DNA of 35,465 nt from Mycobacterium sp. GA-2829 (GCF_001499965.1 NZ_LQIT01000050.1:1-35465); one strand, 5' to 3'; counted from the stretch's first letter, positions 25,633-33,785 are shown. The notes: generated by a model from the sequence alone, not told the origin. Translations and numbers: made by a program.

Positions 25633-26667
25633 ATGGTTTCGCCGATCATGCGTGCCCCTGCCACCGGAATCGCGGTCGGCGTCCTCGCCGATGCGGTGTT
25701 CGCGGATCCGCGGCGTTGGCATCCGGTGGCCGGATTCGGTCTTCTCGCAACGCGTTTGGAGCGTCACACCTACCACGACGCCCGGTGGGCCGGCGCGGGG
25801 CACACCGTTGCGTTGTTGAGCACCGTCGCGGTCGCGGCACTGGCCGGTGAGCGGGCTGCCCGCAGCGGGCCGTGCACGTCCGTGGCATTCACCGCGGCAG
25901 CCACGTTCGCCGCGCTCGGCGGCACGTCGCTGTGCCGGGTCGGCGTGCGGCTCGCCGATCTGCTCGACGACGGCGATGTGGCCGGCGCCCGCCTCCTGCT
26001 GCCGTCGCTGTGCGGACGCGACCCGTCGGTCCTCGACGCCGACGGGCTGACCCGCGCGGCCACCGAGTCCCTCGCCGAGAACACCTCCGACGCCCAGGTC
26101 GCGCCGCTGGTGTGGGCCGCGGTCGCCGGTGTGCCGGGTCTGCTGGTGTACCGCGCGGCCAACACCCTGGACGCGATGATCGGCAACCGTTCGGAGAGGT
26201 ACCTCCGGTTCGGTTGGGCCGCAGCACGATTCGACGACCTGCTGAACTACCTGCCTGCGCGGGTGACCGGGGTGCTCACCGCGGTGTGCGCATCTGTGGT
26301 GGGCGGTTCGGCCGTCACCGCGCTGCGGGCCTGGCGGCGCGATGCGCACCGGCATCCCAGCCCGAACGCCGGGGTCGCCGAGGCGGCGTTCGCCGGCGCG
26401 CTGGGCGTGCGGCTCGGCGGGCCGACGCAGTACGCGCACGAACTGGAGATCCGGCCGACGCTCGGCGACGGCCGCCACCCGGTGCCCGCCGACCTGCGGC
26501 GCGCGGTGCGGCTGTCGCGGGCGGTGCAGGTCGCGGCGGCGATTCTCGCGGTGGCGGTCAGCGCCGCCGGCCGTAGCGGTCGGCCAGTTTGTCCTCGGGG
26601 GTCGCGGGGGCGGTCGACTCCGCGGCGGCCTTGTCGCGGCGGCGCTGCCGGATCTCGGCGTAGATGA
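25633..26667 (+). CDS. cobD: Cobalamin biosynthesis protein CobD (CbiB, adenosylcobinamide-phosphate synthase)
   Basis: A 344-aa membrane protein that attaches the aminopropanol arm to adenosylcobyric acid. Hallmarks are GVLADAVFADPRRWHPVAGFG near the N-terminus, TESLAENTSDAQVAPLVW (about 144-161), YRAANTLDAMIGNRSERY and DDLLNYLPARVTG, with several hydrophobic segments. The normal family end is near residue 312 (M. tuberculosis CobD is about 313 aa). Here about 30 Arg/Gly/Pro-rich residues follow, encoded on the strand opposite the end of SURF1 (110-bp convergent overlap), which suggests a lost stop codon. Confidence 0.9.
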   Translation: MVSPIMRAPATGIAVGVLADAVFADPRRWHPVAGFGLLATRLERHTYHDARWAGAGHTVALLSTVAVAALAGERAARSGPCTSVAFTAAATFAALGGTSLCRVGVRLADLLDDGDVAGARLLLPSLCGRDPSVLDADGLTRAATESLAENTSDAQVAPLVWAAVAGVPGLLVYRAANTLDAMIGNRSERYLRFGWAAARFDDLLNYLPARVTGVLTAVCASVVGGSAVTALRAWRRDAHRHPSPNAGVAEAAFAGALGVRLGGPTQYAHELEIRPTLGDGRHPVPADLRRAVRLSRAVQVAAAILAVAVSAAGRSGRPVCPRGSRGRSTPRRPCRGGAAGSRRR

Positions 26668-27370
26668 AATAACCGAGACCGATCGGCGCGATGACGCCGA
26701 ACGCGATCCACTGGATGCCGTAGGACAGGAACGGCCCGGCGTCCAGATGCGGCAGCCCGATCACGCCGAGCCCACCGGGCTGATCCTCGACCAGCTGCAG
26801 ATACGAACCGGCCAGCGGCACTCCGGTCAGCGCGGACACCTGGCCGGGGTTGATCGCGTACACCTGCACGGTGCCGTTCTCCCGCAGCGGCTCCTTACCC
26901 GGGGGCACCGGTTCGGCGTCGCGCAACCGTGCGGTGATCGACACCGGCTCGGTGGGGGCGGGATCGATCGGCGGCACCTCGGTGCCCTGTTCGGGTTTGA
27001 CGTAGCCGCGGTCGACCAGCACGGTCGGGCCGCCCTCCACGGCGAACGGCACCAGCACCTCGTAGGCCGGGTCGCCGTCGATCACCCGCAGCCGGGCCAG
27101 CACTTGGGCCTCGGGCAGGTAGCGGCCGGTCGCGGTGACCCGCTGCCACTGTTCGTCGGGGGCCGCGGAGTCCTGCCGGGGCAGAACCGAGGTCAGGGGG
27201 ACCGGTTCGGCGGTCACCGAGCGGGCGATCTGGTCGTTCTCGCGCGAGGTCTTGGTGTTCTTGCCCAGCTGCCACGGCGCCAGCACCGTGAAGCACAGGT
27301 AGGCGAAGGCGAGCACCACCACGAACAGCGCCAGCCACGCCGGCCGCAGCACGAACGCCCAACGCTTCAT
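26558..27370 (-). CDS. SURF1 family membrane protein (cytochrome oxidase assembly; Rv2235-like)
   Basis: A 270-aa protein with two membrane segments, near residues 8-30 (WLALFVVVLAFAYLCFTVLA) and 220-240 (FGVIAPIGLGYFIYA), and a large external domain between. The SURF1 pattern is visible: APWQLGKN after TM1, RGRYLPE-like TGRYLPEAQVLA, VLVDRGYV, and the final FLSYGIQWIAFG. The family helps assemble haem-copper oxidase. The ATG overlaps the ptpA stop as ATGA. The C-terminal coding end overlaps the cobD extension on the other strand. Confidence 0.88.
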   Translation of the reverse strand: MKRWAFVLRPAWLALFVVVLAFAYLCFTVLAPWQLGKNTKTSRENDQIARSVTAEPVPLTSVLPRQDSAAPDEQWQRVTATGRYLPEAQVLARLRVIDGDPAYEVLVPFAVEGGPTVLVDRGYVKPEQGTEVPPIDPAPTEPVSITARLRDAEPVPPGKEPLRENGTVQVYAINPGQVSALTGVPLAGSYLQLVEDQPGGLGVIGLPHLDAGPFLSYGIQWIAFGVIAPIGLGYFIYAEIRQRRRDKAAAESTAPATPEDKLADRYGRRR

Positions 27371-27864
27371 CAGCTCGCGATTCCCCGCGTGGCCAGCTGC
27401 TCGTCGACCCAGCCGTGCAGACCGGGCAACGCCGCCTCGATGACCGTGAACACGTCCTCGAAATCGTCCTGGGTGCCGTAGTACGGATCCTCGACGTCGA
27501 GCGGGTGCGCTGCCGAACGCGGATCGAACGAGCGCAGCATCCGCAGCCGGCCCGCGGGTACCCCCAGGTCGGTGAGGATCCGCACGTGGTTGCGGCCCAG
27601 CGCCACCACGAGGTCGGCCGCCAGGTGGTCCTCGTCGAGTTGGGCGGCCTCATGAGCGGTGGGGTAGCCGTGGGCGCGCAGCACGTGCACGGCGCGCGCG
27701 TCGGCGGGGTCCCCGGTGTGCCAGCCGCCGGTACCGGCGCTGGTGACCCGCACCGCCTGCGACAGCCCGCGCTCGGCAATCTGGTGGGCGAACATCTTCT
27801 CCGCCATCGGGGAGCGGCAGATGTTGCCCGAGCAGACGAACGTGACGTGCAGCGGGTCAGACAC
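27370..27864 (-). CDS. ptpA: Low-molecular-weight protein tyrosine phosphatase PtpA
   Basis: A 164-aa phosphatase with the P-loop C11-SGNI-C16-R17-S near the N-terminus and the acid loop D126-P-Y128-Y129. All are at the same numbers as M. tuberculosis PtpA, a secreted phosphatase acting on host trafficking proteins (the role in this organism is not shown). No signal peptide is present. The GTG at 27864 overlaps the ptkA stop by 8 nt. The longer upstream frame lies within ptkA in another frame and is not coding. It is coupled to the SURF1 gene downstream by ATGA. Confidence 0.93.
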   Translation of the reverse strand: MSDPLHVTFVCSGNICRSPMAEKMFAHQIAERGLSQAVRVTSAGTGGWHTGDPADARAVHVLRAHGYPTAHEAAQLDEDHLAADLVVALGRNHVRILTDLGVPAGRLRMLRSFDPRSAAHPLDVEDPYYGTQDDFEDVFTVIEAALPGLHGWVDEQLATRGIAS

Positions 27865-28534
27865 CCAGCACCTCCCGCAGGTCGGCGACGGTGTCCACAT
27901 GCGCGTGCGCAGGCACCCCGACCGCCTCGACGAAGTCGGCCCGGCCGTAGCCCCAGCCGACCACCACGGTGTCGATGCCGTGCACGGCGGCGCCCTCGAC
28001 GTCGTGGCGGCGATCACCGACCATCAGCACCCGGTCCGGCAGCGGTTCCAGCCGGGACAGCGCCGATGCGACGACATCGGCCTTGGCCGCGCGGGTGCCG
28101 TCGGGGCTGGCGCCGGCGATGACCTCGAAGAATTCGTCCAGACCGAAGTGGGCGAGGATCCGCTGCGCCGTCGGCTCGACCTTCGAGGTGGCCACCGCGA
28201 GCCGGACGCCCGCGGCCTTCAGATCCGCCAGCAGCGCCGGGATGCCGTCGAACGTGCGGTTCATCGCCCAGCCCCTGGTGGTGTAGTCGGCGCGGTAGGC
28301 CGCGATCGCGGCGTCCGCCCGCTCACCGAGACCGAGGGAGCGCAGCGTGTCGGGCATCGGCGGGCCGACGATGCGGCTGACCAGATCGCCGTCCGGGACC
28401 GGCGCCCCGACCTCGCCCAACGCATGCCGGAAGCTCGCCACGATGCCCTGGGCGGAGTCGGTCAGCGTGCCGTCGAGGTCGAACAGCACGAGCTGCGGGC
28501 GGGTGGCGGTGGGGCGGTCCAGCGTGTCGGTCAC
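27857..28534 (-). CDS. ptkA: HAD-superfamily protein, PtkA-like (tyrosine kinase partner of PtpA)
   Basis: A 225-aa HAD fold protein. Motif I is D19-L-D21-GTLTDS. The cap has YTTRGWAMNRTFDGIPALL. Motif II is VATSK, and motif IV is MVGDRRHDVEGA. M. tuberculosis Rv2232 at this position is PtkA, a HAD-type protein that autophosphorylates and phosphorylates PtpA on tyrosine. By motif alone this could equally be a phosphoglycolate phosphatase-like enzyme. The GTG at 28534 is preferred; an upstream start at 28597 adds only 21 residues. Either way the long disordered N-terminus of the M. tuberculosis protein (about 291 aa) is missing. Confidence 0.8.
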   Translation of the reverse strand: MTDTLDRPTATRPQLVLFDLDGTLTDSAQGIVASFRHALGEVGAPVPDGDLVSRIVGPPMPDTLRSLGLGERADAAIAAYRADYTTRGWAMNRTFDGIPALLADLKAAGVRLAVATSKVEPTAQRILAHFGLDEFFEVIAGASPDGTRAAKADVVASALSRLEPLPDRVLMVGDRRHDVEGAAVHGIDTVVVGWGYGRADFVEAVGVPAHAHVDTVADLREVLGV

Positions 28535-28662
28535 GGCACCATTCTCCCCGAAGCCCGCACCGGCCTTCGCGGGGTCGTGCGGCGGCGCCCACGGCACCGC
28601 GCACTACTGTCGTGCTGGGTGTTCGACGAGGCCTGCGAGAGGCCCCTGACGGAGGCGATGGG

Positions 28663-29781
28663 ATGAGCGTGCGGCTGGGCGAGGTGATCGATGTGCTCGA
28701 CGCCGCGTATCCGCCGCAACTGGCCGCCGACTGGGATTCCGTCGGGCTGGTCTGCGGCGATCCGGACGAGCCCGTCGAGTCGGTGACCGTGGCCGTCGAC
28801 GCCACCCCCGAGGTTGTCGCCCGGGTGCCCGACCGCGGGCTGCTGCTCGCGCACCACCCGCTGCTGCTACGCGGCGTCGACACCGTCGCGGCGAGCACCC
28901 CCAAGGGTGCGCTGATCCACTCACTGATCCGCAGCGGGCGGTCGCTGTTCACCGCACACACCAACGCCGACTCCGCCGCCCCCGGGGTCTCCGACGCGTT
29001 GGCCGCCGCGCTCGGCCTGACCGTCGAGCAGGTGCTCTCACCCGTGGACTCCGGCCCCGATCTCGACAAGTGGGTGGTCTACATCCCGGCCGAGGACGCC
29101 GACGCGGTGCGGGCTGCGCTGTTCGACGCGGGGGGCGGCCAGATCGGCGACTACTCGCACTGCAGCTGGAGCACCGCGGGCACCGGACAGTTCCTGCCGC
29201 ACGAGGGCGCCTCGCCGGCGATCGGCAGCGTGGGGACGGTGGAGCGCGTCGCCGAGGAGCGCGTCGAGGTGATCGCCCCGTCGGCGCGCCGCCGCGACCT
29301 GCTCGCCGCGCTGCGCAGTGCCCACCCGTACGAGGAGCCGGCCTTCGACATCTCCTCCATCGCGCCGATCCCCGGCGATGTCGGGATCGGGCGGATCGGC
29401 TCGCTGGCGCGGCCCGAACCGTTGTCCCAGTTCGTGTCCCGGGTCGCCGAGGCACTCCCGGAGACGAGTTGGGGCGTGCGCGCCTCCGGCGATCCGGACG
29501 CCGTGGTGTCGCGGGTGGCGGTGTGCGGGGGAGCGGGGGACTCGCTGCTGTCGACGGTGTCGCGCGCCGACGTGCAGGTCTACGTGACCGCCGATCTGCG
29601 CCACCATCCCGCCGACGAACACCGCCGGGCCTCACCCGTGGCGCTCGTCGACGTCGCGCACTGGGCCAGTGAGTTCCCCTGGTGCGCCCAGGCCGCGGGC
29701 ATCTTGGGCGAGCACTTCTCCGATGCGTTACCGGTGCGGGTCTGCGACCTGCGCACCGACCCATGGAACCTAGGTAGGTAG
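28663..29781 (+). CDS. NIF3/YbgI family metal-binding protein (GTP cyclohydrolase I type 2 homologue; Rv2230c-like)
   Basis: A 372-aa protein of the conserved NIF3 family. Metal-binding residues are visible: H64-H65 in LLAHHPLLL, H99 and D102 in FTAHTNADSA, and the C-terminal CGGAGDS...YVTADLRHH...DVAHWASE. The central insertion (about 130-240) is the CutA/PII-like domain found in longer members (KWVVYIPAEDADAVRAALFDAG, RSAHPYEEPAFDI). The ATG at 28663 has GGAGG seven bases upstream. It is followed after 4 bp by the zinc-ribbon gene. The cellular role of the family is unsettled. Confidence 0.9.
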   Translation: MSVRLGEVIDVLDAAYPPQLAADWDSVGLVCGDPDEPVESVTVAVDATPEVVARVPDRGLLLAHHPLLLRGVDTVAASTPKGALIHSLIRSGRSLFTAHTNADSAAPGVSDALAAALGLTVEQVLSPVDSGPDLDKWVVYIPAEDADAVRAALFDAGGGQIGDYSHCSWSTAGTGQFLPHEGASPAIGSVGTVERVAEERVEVIAPSARRRDLLAALRSAHPYEEPAFDISSIAPIPGDVGIGRIGSLARPEPLSQFVSRVAEALPETSWGVRASGDPDAVVSRVAVCGGAGDSLLSTVSRADVQVYVTADLRHHPADEHRRASPVALVDVAHWASEFPWCAQAAGILGEHFSDALPVRVCDLRTDPWNLGR

Positions 29782-29785
29782 ATTC

Positions 29786-30523
29786 GTGAAAGCTGATGTC
29801 TGGCAGCAACATTCACTGCTGCAACTGGTCGAGGTCGACGCCGCGCTGACGCGGGTCGAGCACCGCGTGCGCAAACTGCCCGAACAGGAGGAGCTCGACC
29901 GGATCCGCGCCGAACACGGTGCGGCCAACGATCGGGTGGCGACCCTGGGCATCGCGATGGAGGACCTCGACGACCAGGTCGCCAAATTCGAGTCCGAGAT
30001 CGACGGCGTCCGGCAGCGCGAGAACCGGGACCGCGCCCTGCTCGACGGTGGCAGCGTCGCGGCCAAACAGGTCGTGGAACTGCAGCACGAACTCGAGACG
30101 CTCGAACGTCGCCAGGCCAGCCTCGAGGACTCGCTGCTGGAGGTGATGGAACGCCGCGAGGAGCTCGCCGCCCAGCGCACCGCGGAACTCGCGCGCGTCG
30201 CCGACCTCGACACCACATTGGCGGAGGCGCAGCGCGCGGTGGCCGACGCGGTGGCCGACCTGGACCGCACCCGGCAGGAGAACCTCACCCGCCGCGAGGA
30301 ACTGCTCACGGCCCTGCAGCCCGACCTCGTCGAGCTCTACGAGAAGCAGCGCGCCCGCGGCGGTGCGGGTGCGGGCCAGCTGCAGGGCCGCCGGTGCGGC
30401 GCCTGCCGGCTCGAGATCGACCGTGGGGAGATGTCCCGCATCACCGCCGCCCCCGCCGACGAGGTGCTGCGCTGCCCCGAGTGCAACGCGATCCTGGTGC
30501 GCGCGGAGGGTTTCAAGAAGTGA
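29786..30523 (+). CDS. Coiled-coil protein with C-terminal C4 zinc ribbon (Rv2229c-like)
   Basis: A 245-aa protein. Residues about 10-190 are heptad-rich helices (a long antiparallel coiled coil, with VVELQHELETLERRQASLED). The end carries a zinc ribbon with C204-GA-C207 and C230-PE-C233. This is the DUF164/C4-type zinc ribbon family, proposed to bind nucleic acid; function not established. The GTG start is 4 bp after the NIF3 stop, and its stop overlaps the next gene (GTGA). NIF3, zinc ribbon and RNase HI-CobC thus form a tight operon. Confidence 0.9.
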   Translation: MKADVWQQHSLLQLVEVDAALTRVEHRVRKLPEQEELDRIRAEHGAANDRVATLGIAMEDLDDQVAKFESEIDGVRQRENRDRALLDGGSVAAKQVVELQHELETLERRQASLEDSLLEVMERREELAAQRTAELARVADLDTTLAEAQRAVADAVADLDRTRQENLTRREELLTALQPDLVELYEKQRARGGAGAGQLQGRRCGACRLEIDRGEMSRITAAPADEVLRCPECNAILVRAEGFKK

Positions 30524-31614
30524 AGGTGATCGTCGAGGCCGACGGCGGCTCGCGCGGTAACCCCGGCCCGGCCGGCTACGGGTCGGTGGTGTTCTCCGAG
30601 GACCGCGCGACGGTGCTCGCGGAGGCTCGGCAGTCGATCGGCCGTGCCACCAACAACGTTGCCGAATACCGCGGACTCATCGCGGGTCTCGAGGAGGCCG
30701 CGGCCGTCGGCGCCACCGAGGTCGCGGTGTCGATGGACTCCAAACTCGTCATCGAGCAGATGGCGGGCCGGTGGAAGGTCAAACACCCCGATCTGGTGCC
30801 CCTGCACCGGGAGGCGCGCTCGCTCGCCGAGCGGTTCGAACGGGTCACCTACACGTGGATCCCGCGCGCGCGCAACGCCCATGCCGACCGGTTGGCCAAC
30901 GAGGCCATGGACGCCGCCGCGGGGATCGAGACCGCGCCCGCACCGGTCGAGGCGCCCACCGCCAAGACACCCACCTCGCCCGCCGGCTGGTCGGGTGCGC
31001 AGGGGGCGCCGACGCGGTTCCTGCTGCTGCGCCACGGTCAGACCGAATTGTCGGTGGAGCGGCGGTATTCCGGCCGGGGCAACCCCGCGCTGACCGAGGT
31101 GGGACGCAAGCAGGCCGACGCGGCCGCCGCCTATCTCGCCGCGCGGGGTGGAATCGACGCCGTCATCAGCTCACCGCTGCAACGCGCCTACGACACCGCG
31201 GCCGCCGCGGCCAAGGCGCTCGGCCTCGACGTCACCGTCGACGAGGACTTGATCGAGACCGACTTCGGCGCCTGGGAGGGCCTGACGTTCGGGGAAGCGG
31301 CACAACGGGATCCGGACGTACACAGCCGTTGGCTGCGCGACACCAGCGTGGATCCGCCCGGCGGGGAGAGCTTCGACACCGTCGCTCACCGCGTGCGCCG
31401 CGCCCGCAACCGCATCATCGCCGACCACGGCGCCGCGACGGTGCTGGTCGTCTCCCATGTCACGCCGATCAAGACCATGCTGCGCCTCGCACTCGACGCC
31501 GGCGAGGGCATCCTGTACCGACTGCATCTGGACCTTGCGTCGCTGAGCATCGCCGAGTTCTATCCCGACGGTGGCGCGTCGGTCCGCCTGGTGAACCAGA
31601 CCGCTTACCTCTAG
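30520..31614 (+). CDS. Bifunctional RNase HI / alpha-ribazole phosphatase (CobC) (Rv2228c-like)
   Basis: A 364-aa two-domain protein. Residues 1-130 are RNase HI, with catalytic carboxylates D8 (EADGGSRGNPG), E49 (NVAEYRGL), D73 (SMDSKLVIEQ) and D123 (NAHADRLANEA). A Pro/Ala-rich linker (about 131-164) leads to a histidine phosphatase with R171-H172-G173 (LLLRHGQTE), SSPLQRAYDTA and VVSHVTPIK. In M. tuberculosis the same fusion cleaves RNA-DNA hybrids and dephosphorylates alpha-ribazole phosphate. The GTG overlaps the zinc-ribbon stop, and the length equals the 364 aa remembered for Rv2228c. The stop overlaps the convergent XRE gene by 4 nt. Confidence 0.93.
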   Translation: MKVIVEADGGSRGNPGPAGYGSVVFSEDRATVLAEARQSIGRATNNVAEYRGLIAGLEEAAAVGATEVAVSMDSKLVIEQMAGRWKVKHPDLVPLHREARSLAERFERVTYTWIPRARNAHADRLANEAMDAAAGIETAPAPVEAPTAKTPTSPAGWSGAQGAPTRFLLLRHGQTELSVERRYSGRGNPALTEVGRKQADAAAAYLAARGGIDAVISSPLQRAYDTAAAAAKALGLDVTVDEDLIETDFGAWEGLTFGEAAQRDPDVHSRWLRDTSVDPPGGESFDTVAHRVRRARNRIIADHGAATVLVVSHVTPIKTMLRLALDAGEGILYRLHLDLASLSIAEFYPDGGASVRLVNQTAYL

Positions 31615-32192
31615 GTATGCAGGTGGACGCGCTCGCCGTGCGGTCCGAAGATGACGATCGCCTCGGCAGGCCCGTCGACGACACCGAACCAGTGCGGGGT
31701 CCACGTCGAGAACTCGACGGCCTCACCGGCTTTGACGATGAAGTCGCGGTCGCCGAGGATCAGCCGCAGTTGCCCCGACAGCACGTACATCCAGTCCTGA
31801 CCCTCGTGCACCGGTAACTCGGCGGGCGGTTTGCGCCTGCGGGCACTGACGCGGATCTTGAACGCGTGCAGACCGCCCGGCGAACCCTGGCGGGTCAGCG
31901 GCCAGTACGTGACGCCGTGGCGTGTATGCGAATCCGACCGCACCCGCGGGTCTTCGGCCTCCTGGCTGCGCAGCAGCTCGTCGGTGGTGACGCCCAGCGC
32001 CGCCGCGAGCCGGGGCAGATGGTCGAGCGCCAACCGCCGCTTCCCGGATTCGAGCCTGCTCAGCGTCGACACGTCGATCGACGACCTGGCCGCCACCTCC
32101 TCGAGGGTGAATCCACGCCGCCGCCGCAGCTCCCGCAGCCGCATGCGCACCCGCGCGTCGACGCTGTCCTCTTTCGGGCCGTTTGCCTGCAT
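31611..32192 (-). CDS. XRE-family regulator with C-terminal cupin domain
   Basis: A 193-aa regulator. The N-terminal helix-turn-helix is LRELRRRRGFTLEEVAARSS, then IDVSTLSRLESGKRRLALDHL, a Cro/XRE type. The C-terminal cupin barrel has the ligand pocket pattern PVHEGQDWMYVLSGQLRLILGD...GEAVEFSTWTPHWFG. Such HTH-cupin proteins usually sense a small molecule and control adjacent metabolic genes. It is divergent from the flavoprotein/methyltransferase pair with 47 bp between starts, so it is the likely regulator of that pair. The ATG at 32192 is chosen over a GTG at 32210. The start codon lies inside an inverted repeat (TTTGCC-N5-GGCAAA). Confidence 0.88.
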   Translation of the reverse strand: MQANGPKEDSVDARVRMRLRELRRRRGFTLEEVAARSSIDVSTLSRLESGKRRLALDHLPRLAAALGVTTDELLRSQEAEDPRVRSDSHTRHGVTYWPLTRQGSPGGLHAFKIRVSARRRKPPAELPVHEGQDWMYVLSGQLRLILGDRDFIVKAGEAVEFSTWTPHWFGVVDGPAEAIVIFGPHGERVHLHT

Positions 32193-32198
32193 GGCAAA
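32182..32198. promoter_or_regulatory. Candidate operator: TTTGCC-N5-GGCAAA inverted repeat
   Basis: A perfect 6+6 inverted repeat with a 5-bp spacer overlaps the start codon of the XRE-cupin gene. Further GGCA half-sites recur toward the flavoprotein start (near 32206, 32226 and 32237). The position fits autoregulation and control of the divergent operon. Binding is inferred, not shown. Confidence 0.45.
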
Positions 32199-32239
32199 AG
32201 AGCTTGGCACTTTCGGGGCGGTCGCGGCAACCTCATGGC

Positions 32240-33175
32240 ATGGACGAGATCTGGGATGGTGTGGTCGTCGGAGGCGGCGCGGCCGGGCTGAGCGCCGCGC
32301 TGGTGCTGGGCCGGGCGTGCCGTCGCACCCTCGTGGTGGACGCCGGCGAGCCGAGTAACGCCGTGTCGCACGCGATCGGCGGGCTGCTCGGGCACGACGG
32401 GCGCCCGCCCGCGGAGCTCTACGCCGCAGGCAGGCGGGAGCTCGAGCGGTACGGGGTCGAGGTGCGAGCCGGCGAGGTGGCGCGGATCCGGCGTGGCGAC
32501 GTGTTCACCGTCGAACTCGGCGACGGCACCGTCGTCGCGGCACGGCGCATCGTGCTCGCCACGGGTATGCGTTACCGGCTCCCGGAGGTGCCCGGACTGG
32601 CCGAGCTGTGGGGCGGTGCAGTGTTCCACTGCCCGTTCTGCCACGGTTGGGATGTCCGGCGCCAACCCCTGGCGGTCCTCGCCGACGGCGCAAGGGCGGT
32701 GCACGCGGCGCTGCTGCTGCGCGGCTGGAGCGACGACATCGTCGCCCTCACAGGCGATCTCGGCGACGAGCGGGCGCTGCTCGAAGCGGTGGGCGTCCGC
32801 GTGGAGAACCGTGAGGTCGTCGCGGTGCGGGGCGCCGGGGACGGCGTCGACATCGTGTTCGCCGACGGCGCGGTGCTTACCCGCCGCGGGTTGATGGTCG
32901 CCGCGGCGGTGCAGCAACGTTCGCCGCTGGCAGAACAGCTCGGGGTGCGGTTCGGGGAGCCCAATCCGCTGTCCGCCGAGGCGGTGTGGGTCGACGAGTT
33001 CGGCCGCACGTCGGTGCCGGGGGTGTTCGCCGCGGGCGACGTCACCGTGCAGTTGCCGCAGGTGGCCGCGGCGGTCGCGGCGGGATCGAAAGTGGGTGCG
33101 GCGGCAGTGCAGAGTCTGCTCGCCGACGAGTTCGGATTGCCGGTTCCGGCATGGAAGGAGGACGTCAATGTCTGA
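32240..33175 (+). CDS. Thioredoxin-reductase-like FAD oxidoreductase with CxxC-His motif
   Basis: A 311-aa two-domain flavoprotein. FAD sites are VVVGGGAAGLSAALVLGRA (residues 8-26) and TSVPGVFAAGDVT near the C-terminus. The redox centre is C131-P-F-C134-H135-G. Ordinary thioredoxin reductases have CAxCD followed by a GGGxSA NADPH loop and an HRR motif. Here the residue after CxxC is His and the NADPH loop is degenerate (LAVLADGARAVHAALLL). This looks like the NADPH-independent dithiol oxidases of the GliT/HlmI type (from memory) more than TrxR. The ATG at 32240 is divergent from the XRE-cupin gene and overlaps the methyltransferase by 8 nt at its end. Confidence 0.85.
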   Translation: MDEIWDGVVVGGGAAGLSAALVLGRACRRTLVVDAGEPSNAVSHAIGGLLGHDGRPPAELYAAGRRELERYGVEVRAGEVARIRRGDVFTVELGDGTVVAARRIVLATGMRYRLPEVPGLAELWGGAVFHCPFCHGWDVRRQPLAVLADGARAVHAALLLRGWSDDIVALTGDLGDERALLEAVGVRVENREVVAVRGAGDGVDIVFADGAVLTRRGLMVAAAVQQRSPLAEQLGVRFGEPNPLSAEAVWVDEFGRTSVPGVFAAGDVTVQLPQVAAAVAAGSKVGAAAVQSLLADEFGLPVPAWKEDVNV

Positions 33176-33785
33176 GACGGTGCGGTTCTGGGAGGAGCAC
33201 TACGGCGCCAACGAGCGGGTGTGGAGCGGCCGGGTGAACGTGCAACTGGCGAAGATCGTCGAACCACTCGCGCCGGGACGGGCGCTTGACCTCGGCTGCG
33301 GTGAGGGTGCGGACGCGATCTGGCTGGCCGGTCGCGGCTGGCAGGTGGTGGCCGTCGACGTCTCGAAGACCGCACTGGACCGGGCCGCGGAGGACGCCGC
33401 GGCCGCCGGTGTCGCCGAGCGCATCCGCTTCGAGTGGCACGACCTCACCGAGACGTTCCCCGAGGGCGGGTTCGATCTGGTGTCGGCGCAGTTCTTCCAC
33501 TCGCCGCTCGACGTGGACCGCACCGCCGCGTTGCGGCGTGCCGCGGGCGCGGTCGTCCCCGGCGGGTCACTGCTGATCGTCGACCACGGCGCCACCCCGG
33601 AGTGGACGTGGAAGGACGGTCAGCCCCACGATCTGCCGACGCTGCAGGAGACCCTCGACTCCCTGGCGCTGGACCCCGGGCAGTGGGAGCGGTTGCGGGC
33701 CGACGAGGTCGAGCGCGCCGGGACGAGCCCGGACGGGCAATCGGTGACGTGGGTGGACAACGTCATCCTGCTGCGCCGCCGCTGA
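33168..33785 (+). CDS. Class I SAM-dependent methyltransferase
   Basis: A 205-aa small methyltransferase. It opens SETVRFWEEHYG, with motif I ALDLGCGEGADAIWLAGRGW and an acidic VVAVDVS after strand 2. FEWHDLTETFPEGGFDLVSAQFF gives motifs II/III. It resembles TehB/thiopurine-type small-molecule methyltransferases; the substrate is unknown. The ATG at 33168 has AAGGAGGA upstream inside the flavoprotein gene and overlaps its stop by 8 nt, so the two are translationally coupled. It converges with the CPBP gene, overlapping by 23 nt. Confidence 0.87.
   Translation: MSETVRFWEEHYGANERVWSGRVNVQLAKIVEPLAPGRALDLGCGEGADAIWLAGRGWQVVAVDVSKTALDRAAEDAAAAGVAERIRFEWHDLTETFPEGGFDLVSAQFFHSPLDVDRTAALRRAAGAVVPGGSLLIVDHGATPEWTWKDGQPHDLPTLQETLDSLALDPGQWERLRADEVERAGTSPDGQSVTWVDNVILLRRR

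Noticed and set aside
28598..28662. Small RNA gene before the NIF3 gene (GC-rich hairpin GGCCT/AGGCC)
   Set aside because: Very short stem within a normal 5' leader, with no match to RNase P, tmRNA or another structured RNA I can recognise.
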